64,000 nucleotides of DNA, from the NCBI GenBank assembly GCA_945881835.1, contig CAMCVP010000007.1:37238-101237 (forward strand), in the 5' to 3' direction. The position numbers were made by a program, and so were the translations under genes. The DNA is from Chryseobacterium gleum. GTDB lineage: Bacteria; Bacteroidota; Bacteroidia; Flavobacteriales_D; Sanyastnellaceae. Positions 41,745 to 49,750 of this stretch are shown one piece after another. Positions within the stretch are counted from its first letter, which is position 1. Every line of letters starts with the position of its first letter. Under the pieces are notes generated by a model. It was not told the DNA's origin. It worked only from the letters and a program-made list of their open reading frames with translations, and searched no databases.

Positions 41745-43166
41745 ATGTCTTCAAACCAGAGAACAGTAAAATCGCCAATCGTATTCAACGGAGTTGGCCT
41801 ACACACCGGAGAGCCTGTAACACTTACTATTTGCCCAGCTCCAGAGAACCACGGATATAAATTTCAGAGAGTCGATTTAGACGGTTCGCCAATTATTGAT
41901 GCCGATTGTGATCGGGTAATAGGCACAGAAAGAGGAACTACACTTGAGCAAAACGGAGCACGTGTTTATACAACAGAGCATGTCCTAGCAGCCCTCTACG
42001 GAAGCCGCGTAGATAATGCCTTATTGCAAATTACAGGGCCTGAAATTCCGATTATGGACGGTAGCGCTTGGCCTTTCATTGAGGGTATTGAGGCGTGTGG
42101 TTTTGAAGAGCAAAATGCGGAGAGGAAGTATTTAGTATTGGACGAGAATATTACATTTGAAGATACTGAGAAGGGTGTTGAAATGCTTGCAGTTCCTACA
42201 AATGGTGGCGAGTATAGAGTGACAGTAATGGTTGACTATAATTCACCCATTTTAGGAACTCAGCACGCACAAATGTATAATTTGGATCAATTTTCATCGG
42301 ATATTTCCAAGTGTAGAACATTTGTTTTCTTGCGTGAATTGGAACTTTTAGCTAAGAATGGCTTGATCAAAGGAGGAAGTTTAGACAATGCCATTGTAAT
42401 GGTAGATAAAGTATATACCGACCAGCAGATAAAGGACATATTGAAGGAATTGGGTCGCGAGGAAATAGATGTGAAAGTTGAAGGAGTGGGTGTGTTGAAT
42501 ACAATCAAGCTTCAATATGAAAATGAACCTGCACGTCACAAACTACTTGACATTGTTGGTGACCTTGCACTTACTGGAAAATTTTTACGCGGACACATTC
42601 TAGCCGCTCGCCCAGGCCATCATGGAAACGTTGCTTTCGCAAAAGTGCTCAAGGCATGGGATAAGAAACGCCAGTCGGCCGTTTCATTTGATTTAACAAA
42701 GACGGTTTTTGATATTAACCAAATTAGTAAAATGCTCCCGCATCGCTACCCATTTTTGTTGGTAGACCGTGTTATTGCCATGGATAATCAGAGTATTGTT
42801 GGAGTGAAGAATGTCACTATGAACGAGCCCTTCTTTCAAGGACATTTTCCCGATAATCCCGTTATGCCGGGCGTATTGCAGATAGAAGCAATGGCTCAAG
42901 TCGGTGGAATTTTCGCATTGAGTCAGGTTGAAGATCCTGAGCTGTACAGCACTTACTTCATGAAAATTGATGGTGTGAAATTCAAACAAAAGGTTCTTCC
43001 TGGCGACACAGTTGTTTTTCAATTGAAATTGGAATCTCCCATACGCAGAGGATTGGTAAACATGCGTGGCGTTGCATATGTTAACGGCAAAGAAGTGTGT
43101 GAGGCGACCATGCTTGCGCAGGTTGTAAAAGATAAAGCAGAGGCACAAACAGCAGAGCAGGCATGA
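41745..43166 (+). CDS. lpxC/fabZ: Bifunctional UDP-3-O-acyl-GlcNAc deacetylase / 3-hydroxyacyl-ACP dehydratase
   Basis: A 473-residue fusion. Residues 1-310 are LpxC, the zinc deacetylase that commits UDP-acyl-GlcNAc to lipid A (QRTVKSPIVFNGVGLHTGEP; TTEHVLAAL, zinc His; HKLLDIVGDLALTG; RPGHHGN). Residues about 325-465 are FabZ, which dehydrates 3-hydroxyacyl-ACP (LPHRYPFLLVDRV; FFQGHFPDNPVMPGVLQIEA, catalytic His and Glu). The fusion is a hallmark of Bacteroidota. It overlaps lpxA by 4 bases. The start is the ATG at 41745, matching the usual N terminus. Confidence 0.97.
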   Translation: MSSNQRTVKSPIVFNGVGLHTGEPVTLTICPAPENHGYKFQRVDLDGSPIIDADCDRVIGTERGTTLEQNGARVYTTEHVLAALYGSRVDNALLQITGPEIPIMDGSAWPFIEGIEACGFEEQNAERKYLVLDENITFEDTEKGVEMLAVPTNGGEYRVTVMVDYNSPILGTQHAQMYNLDQFSSDISKCRTFVFLRELELLAKNGLIKGGSLDNAIVMVDKVYTDQQIKDILKELGREEIDVKVEGVGVLNTIKLQYENEPARHKLLDIVGDLALTGKFLRGHILAARPGHHGNVAFAKVLKAWDKKRQSAVSFDLTKTVFDINQISKMLPHRYPFLLVDRVIAMDNQSIVGVKNVTMNEPFFQGHFPDNPVMPGVLQIEAMAQVGGIFALSQVEDPELYSTYFMKIDGVKFKQKVLPGDTVVFQLKLESPIRRGLVNMRGVAYVNGKEVCEATMLAQVVKDKAEAQTAEQA

Positions 43167-43942
43167 GTAATTTAGCACAAATACATCCAGACGCAAAGAT
43201 TGGTGCAGGGGTGGAAATTGGTCCCTTCACAACTATTTATGGCGATGTGGTAATCGGTGATGGAACATGGATCGGACCGAACGTGACTATCATGGATGGT
43301 GCACGAATAGGGAAGAACTGTCGTATTTTCCCTGGAGCTGTTATCTCGGCAATACCACAAGATTTGAAATTTGCAGGTGAGCAAACCACTGTAGAAATAG
43401 GAGATAATACAACTATTCGTGAATGTTGTACATTAAATCGCGGAACAAAAGACCGAATGACCACCAAGGTTGGAAGCAATTGTTTGCTTATGGCGTATGT
43501 TCATCTTGCGCACGATGCATTTGTTGGTGACAATTGTGTTATTGCCAACTCTGCTAATATCGCAGGACACGTTACTATTGGAAATTGGGTAGTTGTTGAG
43601 GGTGTAGTGGCTGTTCAACAGTTTATAGAAATCGGTGATCATGCGTTTATTGCGGGTGGTTCTCTGGTTCGCAAAAATGTTCCACCGTTTATTAAGGTAG
43701 CTCGTGAACCCTTGAGTTATATTGGCGTGAACAGTATTGGTCTAAGAAGAAGAGGTTATTCAGACGAACAGGTTGCTCGCCTAGAGGACATATACCGATC
43801 GCTATTCGTGCACAATAACAGCATTGTTGCAGGAGTGAAGCAGGTGATGGAAACACTGCCAGATTCAGAAGAGCGAGACATTGTTTTAGCGTTTATTCAA
43901 CGATCTGATAAGGGCGTAGTTCGCGGCGTTCAGACAACATAA
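43163..43942 (+). CDS. lpxA: Acyl-ACP-UDP-N-acetylglucosamine O-acyltransferase
   Basis: First enzyme of lipid A synthesis, transferring a 3-hydroxyacyl chain to UDP-GlcNAc. The 259 residues form a left-handed beta helix of hexapeptide repeats (IHPDAKIGAGVEIGPF and so on, about 5-185) and a helical C-terminal domain (LRRRGYSDEQVARLEDIYRSLF). The catalytic His is in LAHDAFVG (about 118-120). The start ATG lies in the last codons of lpxC/fabZ, so the two are translationally coupled. Confidence 0.97.
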   Translation: MSNLAQIHPDAKIGAGVEIGPFTTIYGDVVIGDGTWIGPNVTIMDGARIGKNCRIFPGAVISAIPQDLKFAGEQTTVEIGDNTTIRECCTLNRGTKDRMTTKVGSNCLLMAYVHLAHDAFVGDNCVIANSANIAGHVTIGNWVVVEGVVAVQQFIEIGDHAFIAGGSLVRKNVPPFIKVAREPLSYIGVNSIGLRRRGYSDEQVARLEDIYRSLFVHNNSIVAGVKQVMETLPDSEERDIVLAFIQRSDKGVVRGVQTT

Positions 43943-43943
43943 C

Positions 43944-44543
43944 GTGAAAATAGAGGTTCAGAATATTGGAAAAAAATTCGGAGGAAAATATATCTTCCGG
44001 AATCTGCATAGAACATTTACAGCTGGTGAGCATGTTGGAATAGTTGGACAAAATGGCTCGGGAAAATCGACATTGGTTCAAATCATTTCAGGGTATTTGT
44101 CGGCGTCCGAGGGCTTAGTGCACTATGAAGGAATTGCATCAGATGACCTTTGGAAACACATCTCGCTTTGTTCCCCTGCAATGGGTCTTTACGAAGATTA
44201 CACGTTAGAGGAACACCTTCAGTTTACTCATGGTTTAAAGCCGTTTGTACAAGCAATTAACTTGCGAGATATTCCCGAAATTCTTCAACTCGAGAAACAT
44301 GCACACAAGCCTTTGAAATATTTTTCAAGCGGAATGAAACAGCGTGTAAAATTGGGAACAGCGCTCCTGTCAGATGTATCCTGTGTTTTCTTAGATGAAC
44401 CTTGCGCGCATCTTGATCGAGAAGCTGAAACTTGGTTTTCAAATTTCGTGCTTTCAAACAAAAATCAAAAGACTATTATTGTCGCGTCAAATGCTTCTGA
44501 GGCCGAATTGACAGGTTGTTCAGCTGTTTGGACGTTGAGTTAA
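43944..44543 (+). CDS. Short ABC transporter ATPase
   Basis: A 199-residue ABC ATPase, short but complete: Walker A GQNGSGKST (about 35-43), Q-loop region SLCSPAMGLYEDYTLEEHL, signature FSSGMKQRVKLGTALLS, Walker B VFLDEP and a D-loop with H-loop position occupied by Ser/Asn (IIVASNASEAE), so the switch histidine appears to be missing. It resembles CcmA-type single ATPases. The GTG start is one base after the lpxA stop. No permease is adjacent, so the exported substrate is unknown; a lipid A-related cargo is a guess from the operon. Confidence 0.85.
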   Translation: MKIEVQNIGKKFGGKYIFRNLHRTFTAGEHVGIVGQNGSGKSTLVQIISGYLSASEGLVHYEGIASDDLWKHISLCSPAMGLYEDYTLEEHLQFTHGLKPFVQAINLRDIPEILQLEKHAHKPLKYFSSGMKQRVKLGTALLSDVSCVFLDEPCAHLDREAETWFSNFVLSNKNQKTIIVASNASEAELTGCSAVWTLS

Positions 44544-45955
44544 ACTTTCGGTTTGTGTCCAGATTTTAATAAATCATTCACTGTTTTTACCGGATGAAAA
44601 ATGCGCGAAGGAATTTCAATGAAAACAGAATTCCAACCCCACATACTTCCGTTCCAAAGTCCAGGCAACTCAATAACATTGGTTCTTTTGCCCATCATTA
44701 GCTTTTCGCTAACGAGCGCCGCTGCTGGATTGCGGTAATTTTCAAGTTGGTATTTTTCTCCCTTATGATCTAAGAAGTGACAGACCAAATCAACGGGGTT
44801 AAAGTGAGTAGAATGTTCGAATAGCGCAACTTGTTCGTGATTCTCTTTGTTGATTTGTGCTTTTTCAACGATCTGTTTTGACTCGTTATGGTTTTCGTCT
44901 TTCACCCAAAATGGACCACCGCCTGGTTCTCCGGTGTTTTCTACCATTCCACAAACTCTTAATGGCCTATTGAGAAATTCAAAAGAGGAAAGGTCGTTTT
45001 GCGCACCTCGGAACCATTTTTCAATGAAGGTATGTGCCCTCTCTTCGGCATTTTCTTCATTTGATTCAAGGGCATGAAGCAGCTCATTGCGTTCTTGGGT
45101 AAGCCCAATAAGCAATCCGCCCATAAGCTTCCTGTATGTGGAAACATCGGCGTGATGAGACGCCTCAGTTATGTTATCGATGTTTTGAATAAATACACAG
45201 TCTCCGCTTCTCTCTTGTAAATTCTTAAGCAGAGCGCCGTGTCCGGCAGGACGAAGAAATACATCGCCGTTTTCATTGAGGGCTGGCGTGTTATTTTTAT
45301 CCAGTGCTGGGATATGCGTTTCAGGATCTTGTGCACTGAATGAAATTTTTTGAATTGCGTTTGGTGTACGTTGAAAGAATTCTTCAAGAATTTTTTCAAT
45401 GCGTTCCTGATGTTCAGCGGGCACGGTGAAGTGAATTTCGTGTGTTCCGTTGTTTTTCATGTAATGAGAACCCTCTATGCAATGCTCTGCGAAGGCGGTT
45501 CGCTCCTCGTGCTCATATTTATGGAAGGGAACAGCGCCTTTTGGAAGCCCAAAGTAACCGAGCCTTTCCGGCTGAAACAACAAATCTATTGCCCGCATGT
45601 ATCGATCATTTCCAACAGCAGTATCGTAGCTCAAACCATCTTTTTCAAACTCACTTGAAATGGATTGAAAAAAAGGAAAATCGCGAAGATGAAGAAAGAA
45701 GAATTCTGCTTCACCGTTTGGATTGAGAAGATCCACGCCACTTAGCGGGGCGAACATACGCGTAGCGGCACCTGATGCAGGAACAAATTTCTCGATAATT
45801 AGTTCGTTATTTTTCTCCTCGAAATTTCGAATGTATTCTATAAAAGCTGCGCCATCGAGCTGAACAATACCATCGCCAACCGAACAGTGCCGGATAAGTT
45901 GTGCGGGTTTATTCGAATGCAGTAAATCTAATGCGTGCTCAATTATCTTGTTCAT
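44540..45955 (-). CDS. DUF4301 protein
   Basis: A 471-residue cytoplasmic protein matching DUF4301, a family of Bacteroidota. Visible features include KFVPASGAATRMFAPL near residue 58 (a nucleotidyltransferase-like loop), YFGLPKGAVPFHKYEHEERTAF, FLRPAGHGALLKNLQ, FIQNIDNITEASHHAD, and a conserved tail (GLWNGSMWGWNSVFIEIP). The ASGAATRM and RPAGHGALL elements recall sugar-nucleotidyltransferases, so a nucleotidylyltransferase-like role is possible but unproven. Its stop overlaps the ABC ATPase stop by 4 bases. Confidence 0.85.
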   Translation of the reverse strand: MNKIIEHALDLLHSNKPAQLIRHCSVGDGIVQLDGAAFIEYIRNFEEKNNELIIEKFVPASGAATRMFAPLSGVDLLNPNGEAEFFFLHLRDFPFFQSISSEFEKDGLSYDTAVGNDRYMRAIDLLFQPERLGYFGLPKGAVPFHKYEHEERTAFAEHCIEGSHYMKNNGTHEIHFTVPAEHQERIEKILEEFFQRTPNAIQKISFSAQDPETHIPALDKNNTPALNENGDVFLRPAGHGALLKNLQERSGDCVFIQNIDNITEASHHADVSTYRKLMGGLLIGLTQERNELLHALESNEENAEERAHTFIEKWFRGAQNDLSSFEFLNRPLRVCGMVENTGEPGGGPFWVKDENHNESKQIVEKAQINKENHEQVALFEHSTHFNPVDLVCHFLDHKGEKYQLENYRNPAAALVSEKLMMGKRTNVIELPGLWNGSMWGWNSVFIEIPSRIFHPVKTVNDLLKSGHKPKV

Positions 45956-46016
45956 TCTCGAAAGGAATAATCAAGCAAACTTAAATATAAAGTGAGGATT
46001 AAATATGAATTGAATG

Positions 46017-46361
46017 TTAAACAGCTTCTTTCAACAGCTTCATTTTACAAAGTGTTTCACTAAATGTTGAATCTACAAATTCATTAATAGTTGCAATTTC
46101 TCCTTTTTTTGCAGTTAGTTCGATTTTCTCAAACGCGAGTAGCAATTGGTCTTCACGGATAAGGCTAAGAGCACTTTTGGCTCGAGCCACATATGACAAA
46201 ACACCAGGTGTATCATTTGCTCGTAAGCACATTTCAATTTCAGTTATACAATAAGGAATGTTTTGAAAAACCTCAGTGAGGACGGCGTCCATCATTTCAG
46301 TATTTCCATTTAATAGTCTACGTAAATAATTTTTATTCAATGAATTTGAAGGGAGAAACAT
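46017..46361 (-). CDS. Hpt-like four-helix protein lacking histidine
   Basis: A 114-residue helical protein resembling a histidine phosphotransfer domain: LRRLLNGNTEMMDAVLTEVFQNIP (first helices), then RANDTPGVLSYVARAKSALSLI at the place where Hpt proteins have the A-H-x-L-K-S motif, and IELTAKKGEIATINE at the end. The phosphorylated histidine is replaced; there is no histidine anywhere in the protein. It would therefore be a binding-only relative, if the family assignment is right. No kinase or response regulator is adjacent. It is divergent from galE, 92 bases apart. Confidence 0.6.
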   Translation of the reverse strand: MFLPSNSLNKNYLRRLLNGNTEMMDAVLTEVFQNIPYCITEIEMCLRANDTPGVLSYVARAKSALSLIREDQLLLAFEKIELTAKKGEIATINEFVDSTFSETLCKMKLLKEAV

Positions 46362-46453
46362 AGTATCTATTCTATTATTTTTCTGTTAATACGATTTGTT
46401 TAGAGCTAAGGTTTCATAAATGCCGCAATTAAATTTCTATCTTTACGCGAGAT

Positions 46454-47461
46454 ATGGAAAACAACACAGTTTTGGTAACAGGCGGATTGGGATACATTGG
46501 ATCGCACACCGTAGTAGAGTTGATTTCAGCGGGATTCACCCCTGTTATTGTAGATAATTTAGCGAATTCAACAATTGGTCGTTTGGCCAGTTTGGAAGAT
46601 TTAACAGGAGTTAAGATTGCTTTCGAAGAGGTAGACTGCACGAACGAGTCTGAGATGCGTCGTGTATTTTCAACACATAAAATAAATTCCGTTATTCATT
46701 TTGCGGCGTTTAAATCGGTGGAAGAATCTCAGAAAATGCCTGAAGCGTATATGCGCAATAACGTGGGTTCGACCAAGGTTTTGTTGCAATTGATGGAAGA
46801 ATTTTCTGTTGAACGCTTTGTTTTCTCTAGCTCTTGCACAGTTTATGGCACGCCGGAAATAAATCCAGTTAGCGAGCAAACACCCCGACTACCGGCGGCT
46901 TCAGTATATGGACAAACAAAACAAGATTGTGAAGATTTGATTTTTGAAGTATCGAAGCACGCGCCTTTTCAATCGGTGGTATTGCGATATTTTAATCCGG
47001 TTGGTGCGCACCCTTCTGCGAAAATTGGGGAGTCTACCAATGACGCTCCGACTAATTTAATTCCCTTGGTTTGTGAGGTTGCAACAGGCAAGCGCGCGAA
47101 ACTATTCGTGTTCGGCGAAGATTACGACACCCCTGACGGATCTTGCATTCGCGATTACATTCATGTGGTAGATTTAGCGAAAGCACACGTCTTAGCGCTC
47201 AATCTTTCAAGAGAGACCAAGTTGGAAATTTTTAATTTAGGTGTTGGAAAAGGATACAGCGTGAAGGAAGTTGTTCATCGTTTCCAGAAAATAAATGGGG
47301 TTACATTGAATGTCGAAATTACAGGAAGAAGATCAGGTGATGTTCCTGCTATTTGGGCGGTGCCCGATTATGCAGAGACCAAGATGGGTTGGAAGTGTCA
47401 ATTAACCATAGACGACGCCTTATCGCATGCCTGGAATTGGACGAAGAGTCAGGCTAAATGA
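46454..47461 (+). CDS. galE: UDP-glucose 4-epimerase
   Basis: Interconverts UDP-glucose and UDP-galactose via NAD, for glycan synthesis. The 335 residues are a typical extended short-chain dehydrogenase: VTGGLGYIGSHTV (NAD-binding, about 8-20), FSSSCTVYG, catalytic pair in YGQTK (tyrosine and lysine), RYFNPVGAHPSAKIGE, and IRDYIHVVDLAKAH. Length and motif spacing fit GalE. It is divergent from the Hpt-like gene and overlaps the end of the PAP2-like gene on the other strand by 8 bases. Confidence 0.95.
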   Translation: MENNTVLVTGGLGYIGSHTVVELISAGFTPVIVDNLANSTIGRLASLEDLTGVKIAFEEVDCTNESEMRRVFSTHKINSVIHFAAFKSVEESQKMPEAYMRNNVGSTKVLLQLMEEFSVERFVFSSSCTVYGTPEINPVSEQTPRLPAASVYGQTKQDCEDLIFEVSKHAPFQSVVLRYFNPVGAHPSAKIGESTNDAPTNLIPLVCEVATGKRAKLFVFGEDYDTPDGSCIRDYIHVVDLAKAHVLALNLSRETKLEIFNLGVGKGYSVKEVVHRFQKINGVTLNVEITGRRSGDVPAIWAVPDYAETKMGWKCQLTIDDALSHAWNWTKSQAK

Positions 47462-48083
47462 ACCACTTTCCGCAAAGAATGACAAGGTTACAAACCATGC
47501 CTAACACGAATCCAGCATAGACTTGTTGGTGCGTGTGTGCGTTAAGTCGCAACCGCGAAAACCCGGTAAGCGCAGACATGACTAAGCAACATATGATAAT
47601 AATGGATACATCTGCACGGTGCAGAATGCTTAAGCTGATTAGTGATCCAAAAACGCCACCTTGTCCGAGCATGTGAACGCTAATTTTCCAGAAGAAATTA
47701 ATGGATAAAGAAAGCAGTAATGAAACTATTACGGAAAGAATAAATGAGAATACTTCTGTTGGAAGTGTGGGGCCATAATATCGCAAAAGGGCGTAGGATA
47801 AGAGGTAGTAGAGAATGACCAATAAATAGGGGGCCCAACGTTCTTTTCGATCATGTAAATCAATGGACGAAACCATTTTAAATTTGATCATGATGAGAAT
47901 GCTCAATGCAGGAGCAACGATATTAATTCCAAGTAAAAGAAAAACGAAATAATCTGCCTCTACCGGAGCAATGTAGTACGGGTCTATCCAACGCACCAAA
48001 AGGTAGATGACCATTGGCATTCCTAGCGGATGGAAAATCAAAGAAAGGAATTTCGAAAACTGAATAATAAACTTTTCTCTCAT
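47454..48083 (-). CDS. PAP2-like membrane protein
   Basis: A 209-residue inner-membrane protein with about six hydrophobic segments. The partly conserved PAP2-phosphatase marks are KISVHMLGQGGVFG (equivalent of the second motif with its His, about 140-153) and RLRLNAHTHQQVYAGFVLG (third motif with Arg and His, about 175-193). The first motif (KxxxxxxRP) is replaced by a weak HDRKERW. It may act on lipid phosphates or be a non-catalytic relative. Its ATG overlaps the rpoN stop by one base, so it is in the rpoN operon. Confidence 0.7.
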   Translation of the reverse strand: MREKFIIQFSKFLSLIFHPLGMPMVIYLLVRWIDPYYIAPVEADYFVFLLLGINIVAPALSILIMIKFKMVSSIDLHDRKERWAPYLLVILYYLLSYALLRYYGPTLPTEVFSFILSVIVSLLLSLSINFFWKISVHMLGQGGVFGSLISLSILHRADVSIIIICCLVMSALTGFSRLRLNAHTHQQVYAGFVLGMVCNLVILCGKWFI

Positions 48084-49531
48084 TACATTTCTTTTCTTAA
48101 TCGGGCTACTGGAATACCAAGCTGTTCGCGGTATTTAGCAACAGTTCTTCTTGCGATATTGTATCCTTTTGCGTTAAGCAATTTACCTAATTTCTCGTCG
48201 GTAAGGGGTTTCTTTTTTTCTTCCGCACCAATGGCATCTTTGAGGATTTGCTTCACCTCTCTTGAGCTCACTTCTTCGCCTTCGTCGGTTGAAAGGCTTT
48301 CTGCGAAGAAATATTTCAATAAATAAGTTCCGTAAGGCGTTTGAATGTATTTGCTATTCGCCATGCGGCTAATGGTTGAAATGTCCATGCTCACGCGATC
48401 GGCAATGTCTTTCAAGATCATGGGTTTCAATTTCGTTTCATCGCCGGAAAGAAAAAACTCGCGTTGCATGGTAAGTATGGCTTCCATGCAAATCATGAGT
48501 GTTTGATTTCTTTGTTGAATAGCGTCTATGAACCACTTCGCGCTTTCGATTTTTTGTTTTACGAATTGAAGGGCTTCCTTGGCTTTTTGATCTTTTGTCT
48601 TGAGTTTCGCGTAGTGATCGAGCATTCCCTTGTATTCGCGACTGATCTTTAATTCAGGCGCATTTCTCGAATTAAGTTGAAGGCGCAACTCGTCGTTTTC
48701 AACAACAAGCATGAAATCTGGTGTAACATGCTGAACTGTACGAGAAGACTCTTGCATACTGTTTCCAGGCTTTGGATTCAGGTGCAGGATAAGCTCAATA
48801 GAAGGTTTCAGTTCGTCATCTGTAATCCCTAGTTTTTTAGCTATTTTCCCGTAGTGTTTTTTCGTAAACTCGTCGAAGTATTTTTGAATGACGGTCTTAG
48901 CCAATTCAACCACCAAAGAAGTTTTTTCTTGACGTTTAAGTTGAATGTACAAGCACTCTCGTAAATCTCTTGCACCAACACCCGCTGGATCAAGTTCTTG
49001 AATTTCCTTGAGAACTTCTTCTAATTCAGGAACAGAAGTCATGATGTTCATGGAAAAAGAAAGGTCGTTCGCAACCGCTTGTAGTTCTCGACGCAAGTAA
49101 CCATTATCGTCTAAATTTCCAATGATGTATTCGGCGAGTTGCAATTGTTCTTCGTCAAGATCGCGAAGACCAATTTGGGCATACAGTAAATCGTGGAATG
49201 TCTTGCCAGCTCCAATTGGAACGTCTCGGTCTTCTTGATCTGCAGAGTTGTTGTTAATGCTTAGTTTGTAGTCGGGAACGTCGTCGTCTGAGAGATATTC
49301 AGAAAAATCGAAATCAACTTCTTGATTGTCGTTTTCTTCTTCGTTGCTGTCTTCGTCCCGCTCGCTTTCTTCTTTTTCTTCCTCTCCTTCTTCCAAAGCG
49401 GGATTGCTCTCCATCTCTTCTTTAATGCGCTGTTCTAATTCCATAGTAGGAATTTGCAACATCTTCATCAGCTGTATTTGCTGGGGAGAGAGTCTTTGTT
49501 GTAATTTGAGTTGTAGCCCTTGTTTTAGCAT
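48083..49531 (-). CDS. rpoN: RNA polymerase sigma-54 factor
   Basis: Alternative sigma factor needing AAA+ activators. The 482 residues begin with the glutamine/leucine-rich region I (LQLKLQQRLSPQQIQLMKML), have an acidic region II (about 45-85), the core-binding and HTH regions, and end with the RpoN box ARRTVAKYREQLGIP near the C terminus, which contacts the -24 element. Length is normal. Upstream the 219-base gap is shared with the first adhesin gene, transcribed divergently. No activator gene is in the window. Confidence 0.97.
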   Translation of the reverse strand: MLKQGLQLKLQQRLSPQQIQLMKMLQIPTMELEQRIKEEMESNPALEEGEEEKEESERDEDSNEEENDNQEVDFDFSEYLSDDDVPDYKLSINNNSADQEDRDVPIGAGKTFHDLLYAQIGLRDLDEEQLQLAEYIIGNLDDNGYLRRELQAVANDLSFSMNIMTSVPELEEVLKEIQELDPAGVGARDLRECLYIQLKRQEKTSLVVELAKTVIQKYFDEFTKKHYGKIAKKLGITDDELKPSIELILHLNPKPGNSMQESSRTVQHVTPDFMLVVENDELRLQLNSRNAPELKISREYKGMLDHYAKLKTKDQKAKEALQFVKQKIESAKWFIDAIQQRNQTLMICMEAILTMQREFFLSGDETKLKPMILKDIADRVSMDISTISRMANSKYIQTPYGTYLLKYFFAESLSTDEGEEVSSREVKQILKDAIGAEEKKKPLTDEKLGKLLNAKGYNIARRTVAKYREQLGIPVARLRKEM

Positions 49532-49640
49532 AACTCGTCAAAATTAGCAGGAATGAGCAATAAATTAGAAAAAAACAAAATTAACAGACGTTCCATTTTT
49601 AACTTCTAGCCTTTGAAAAAAGTTTTACTCTAGGAAAGCA

Positions 49641-49671
49641 TTGTTCATTAACTGTTTGTAAATTATATTTG
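49641..49671 (+). promoter_or_regulatory. Promoter of the first giant adhesin gene
   Basis: TTG (49641-49643), 20-base spacer, TATATTTG (49664-49671): an exact fit to the Bacteroidota consensus. An untranslated leader of about 75 bases follows to the GTG at 49751. Confidence 0.75.
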
Positions 49672-49750
49672 CGATAGAGCAGAAGACTGAGAGCAACCCA
49701 TTTAGGATTTGCTTCGTCTTATGGTTACACCTTAAAAAAAGCCTTTCATT

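Noticed and set aside
42693..43196. 167-codon open frame on the minus strand
   Set aside because: It is antisense to the FabZ part of lpxC/fabZ, whose identity is certain.
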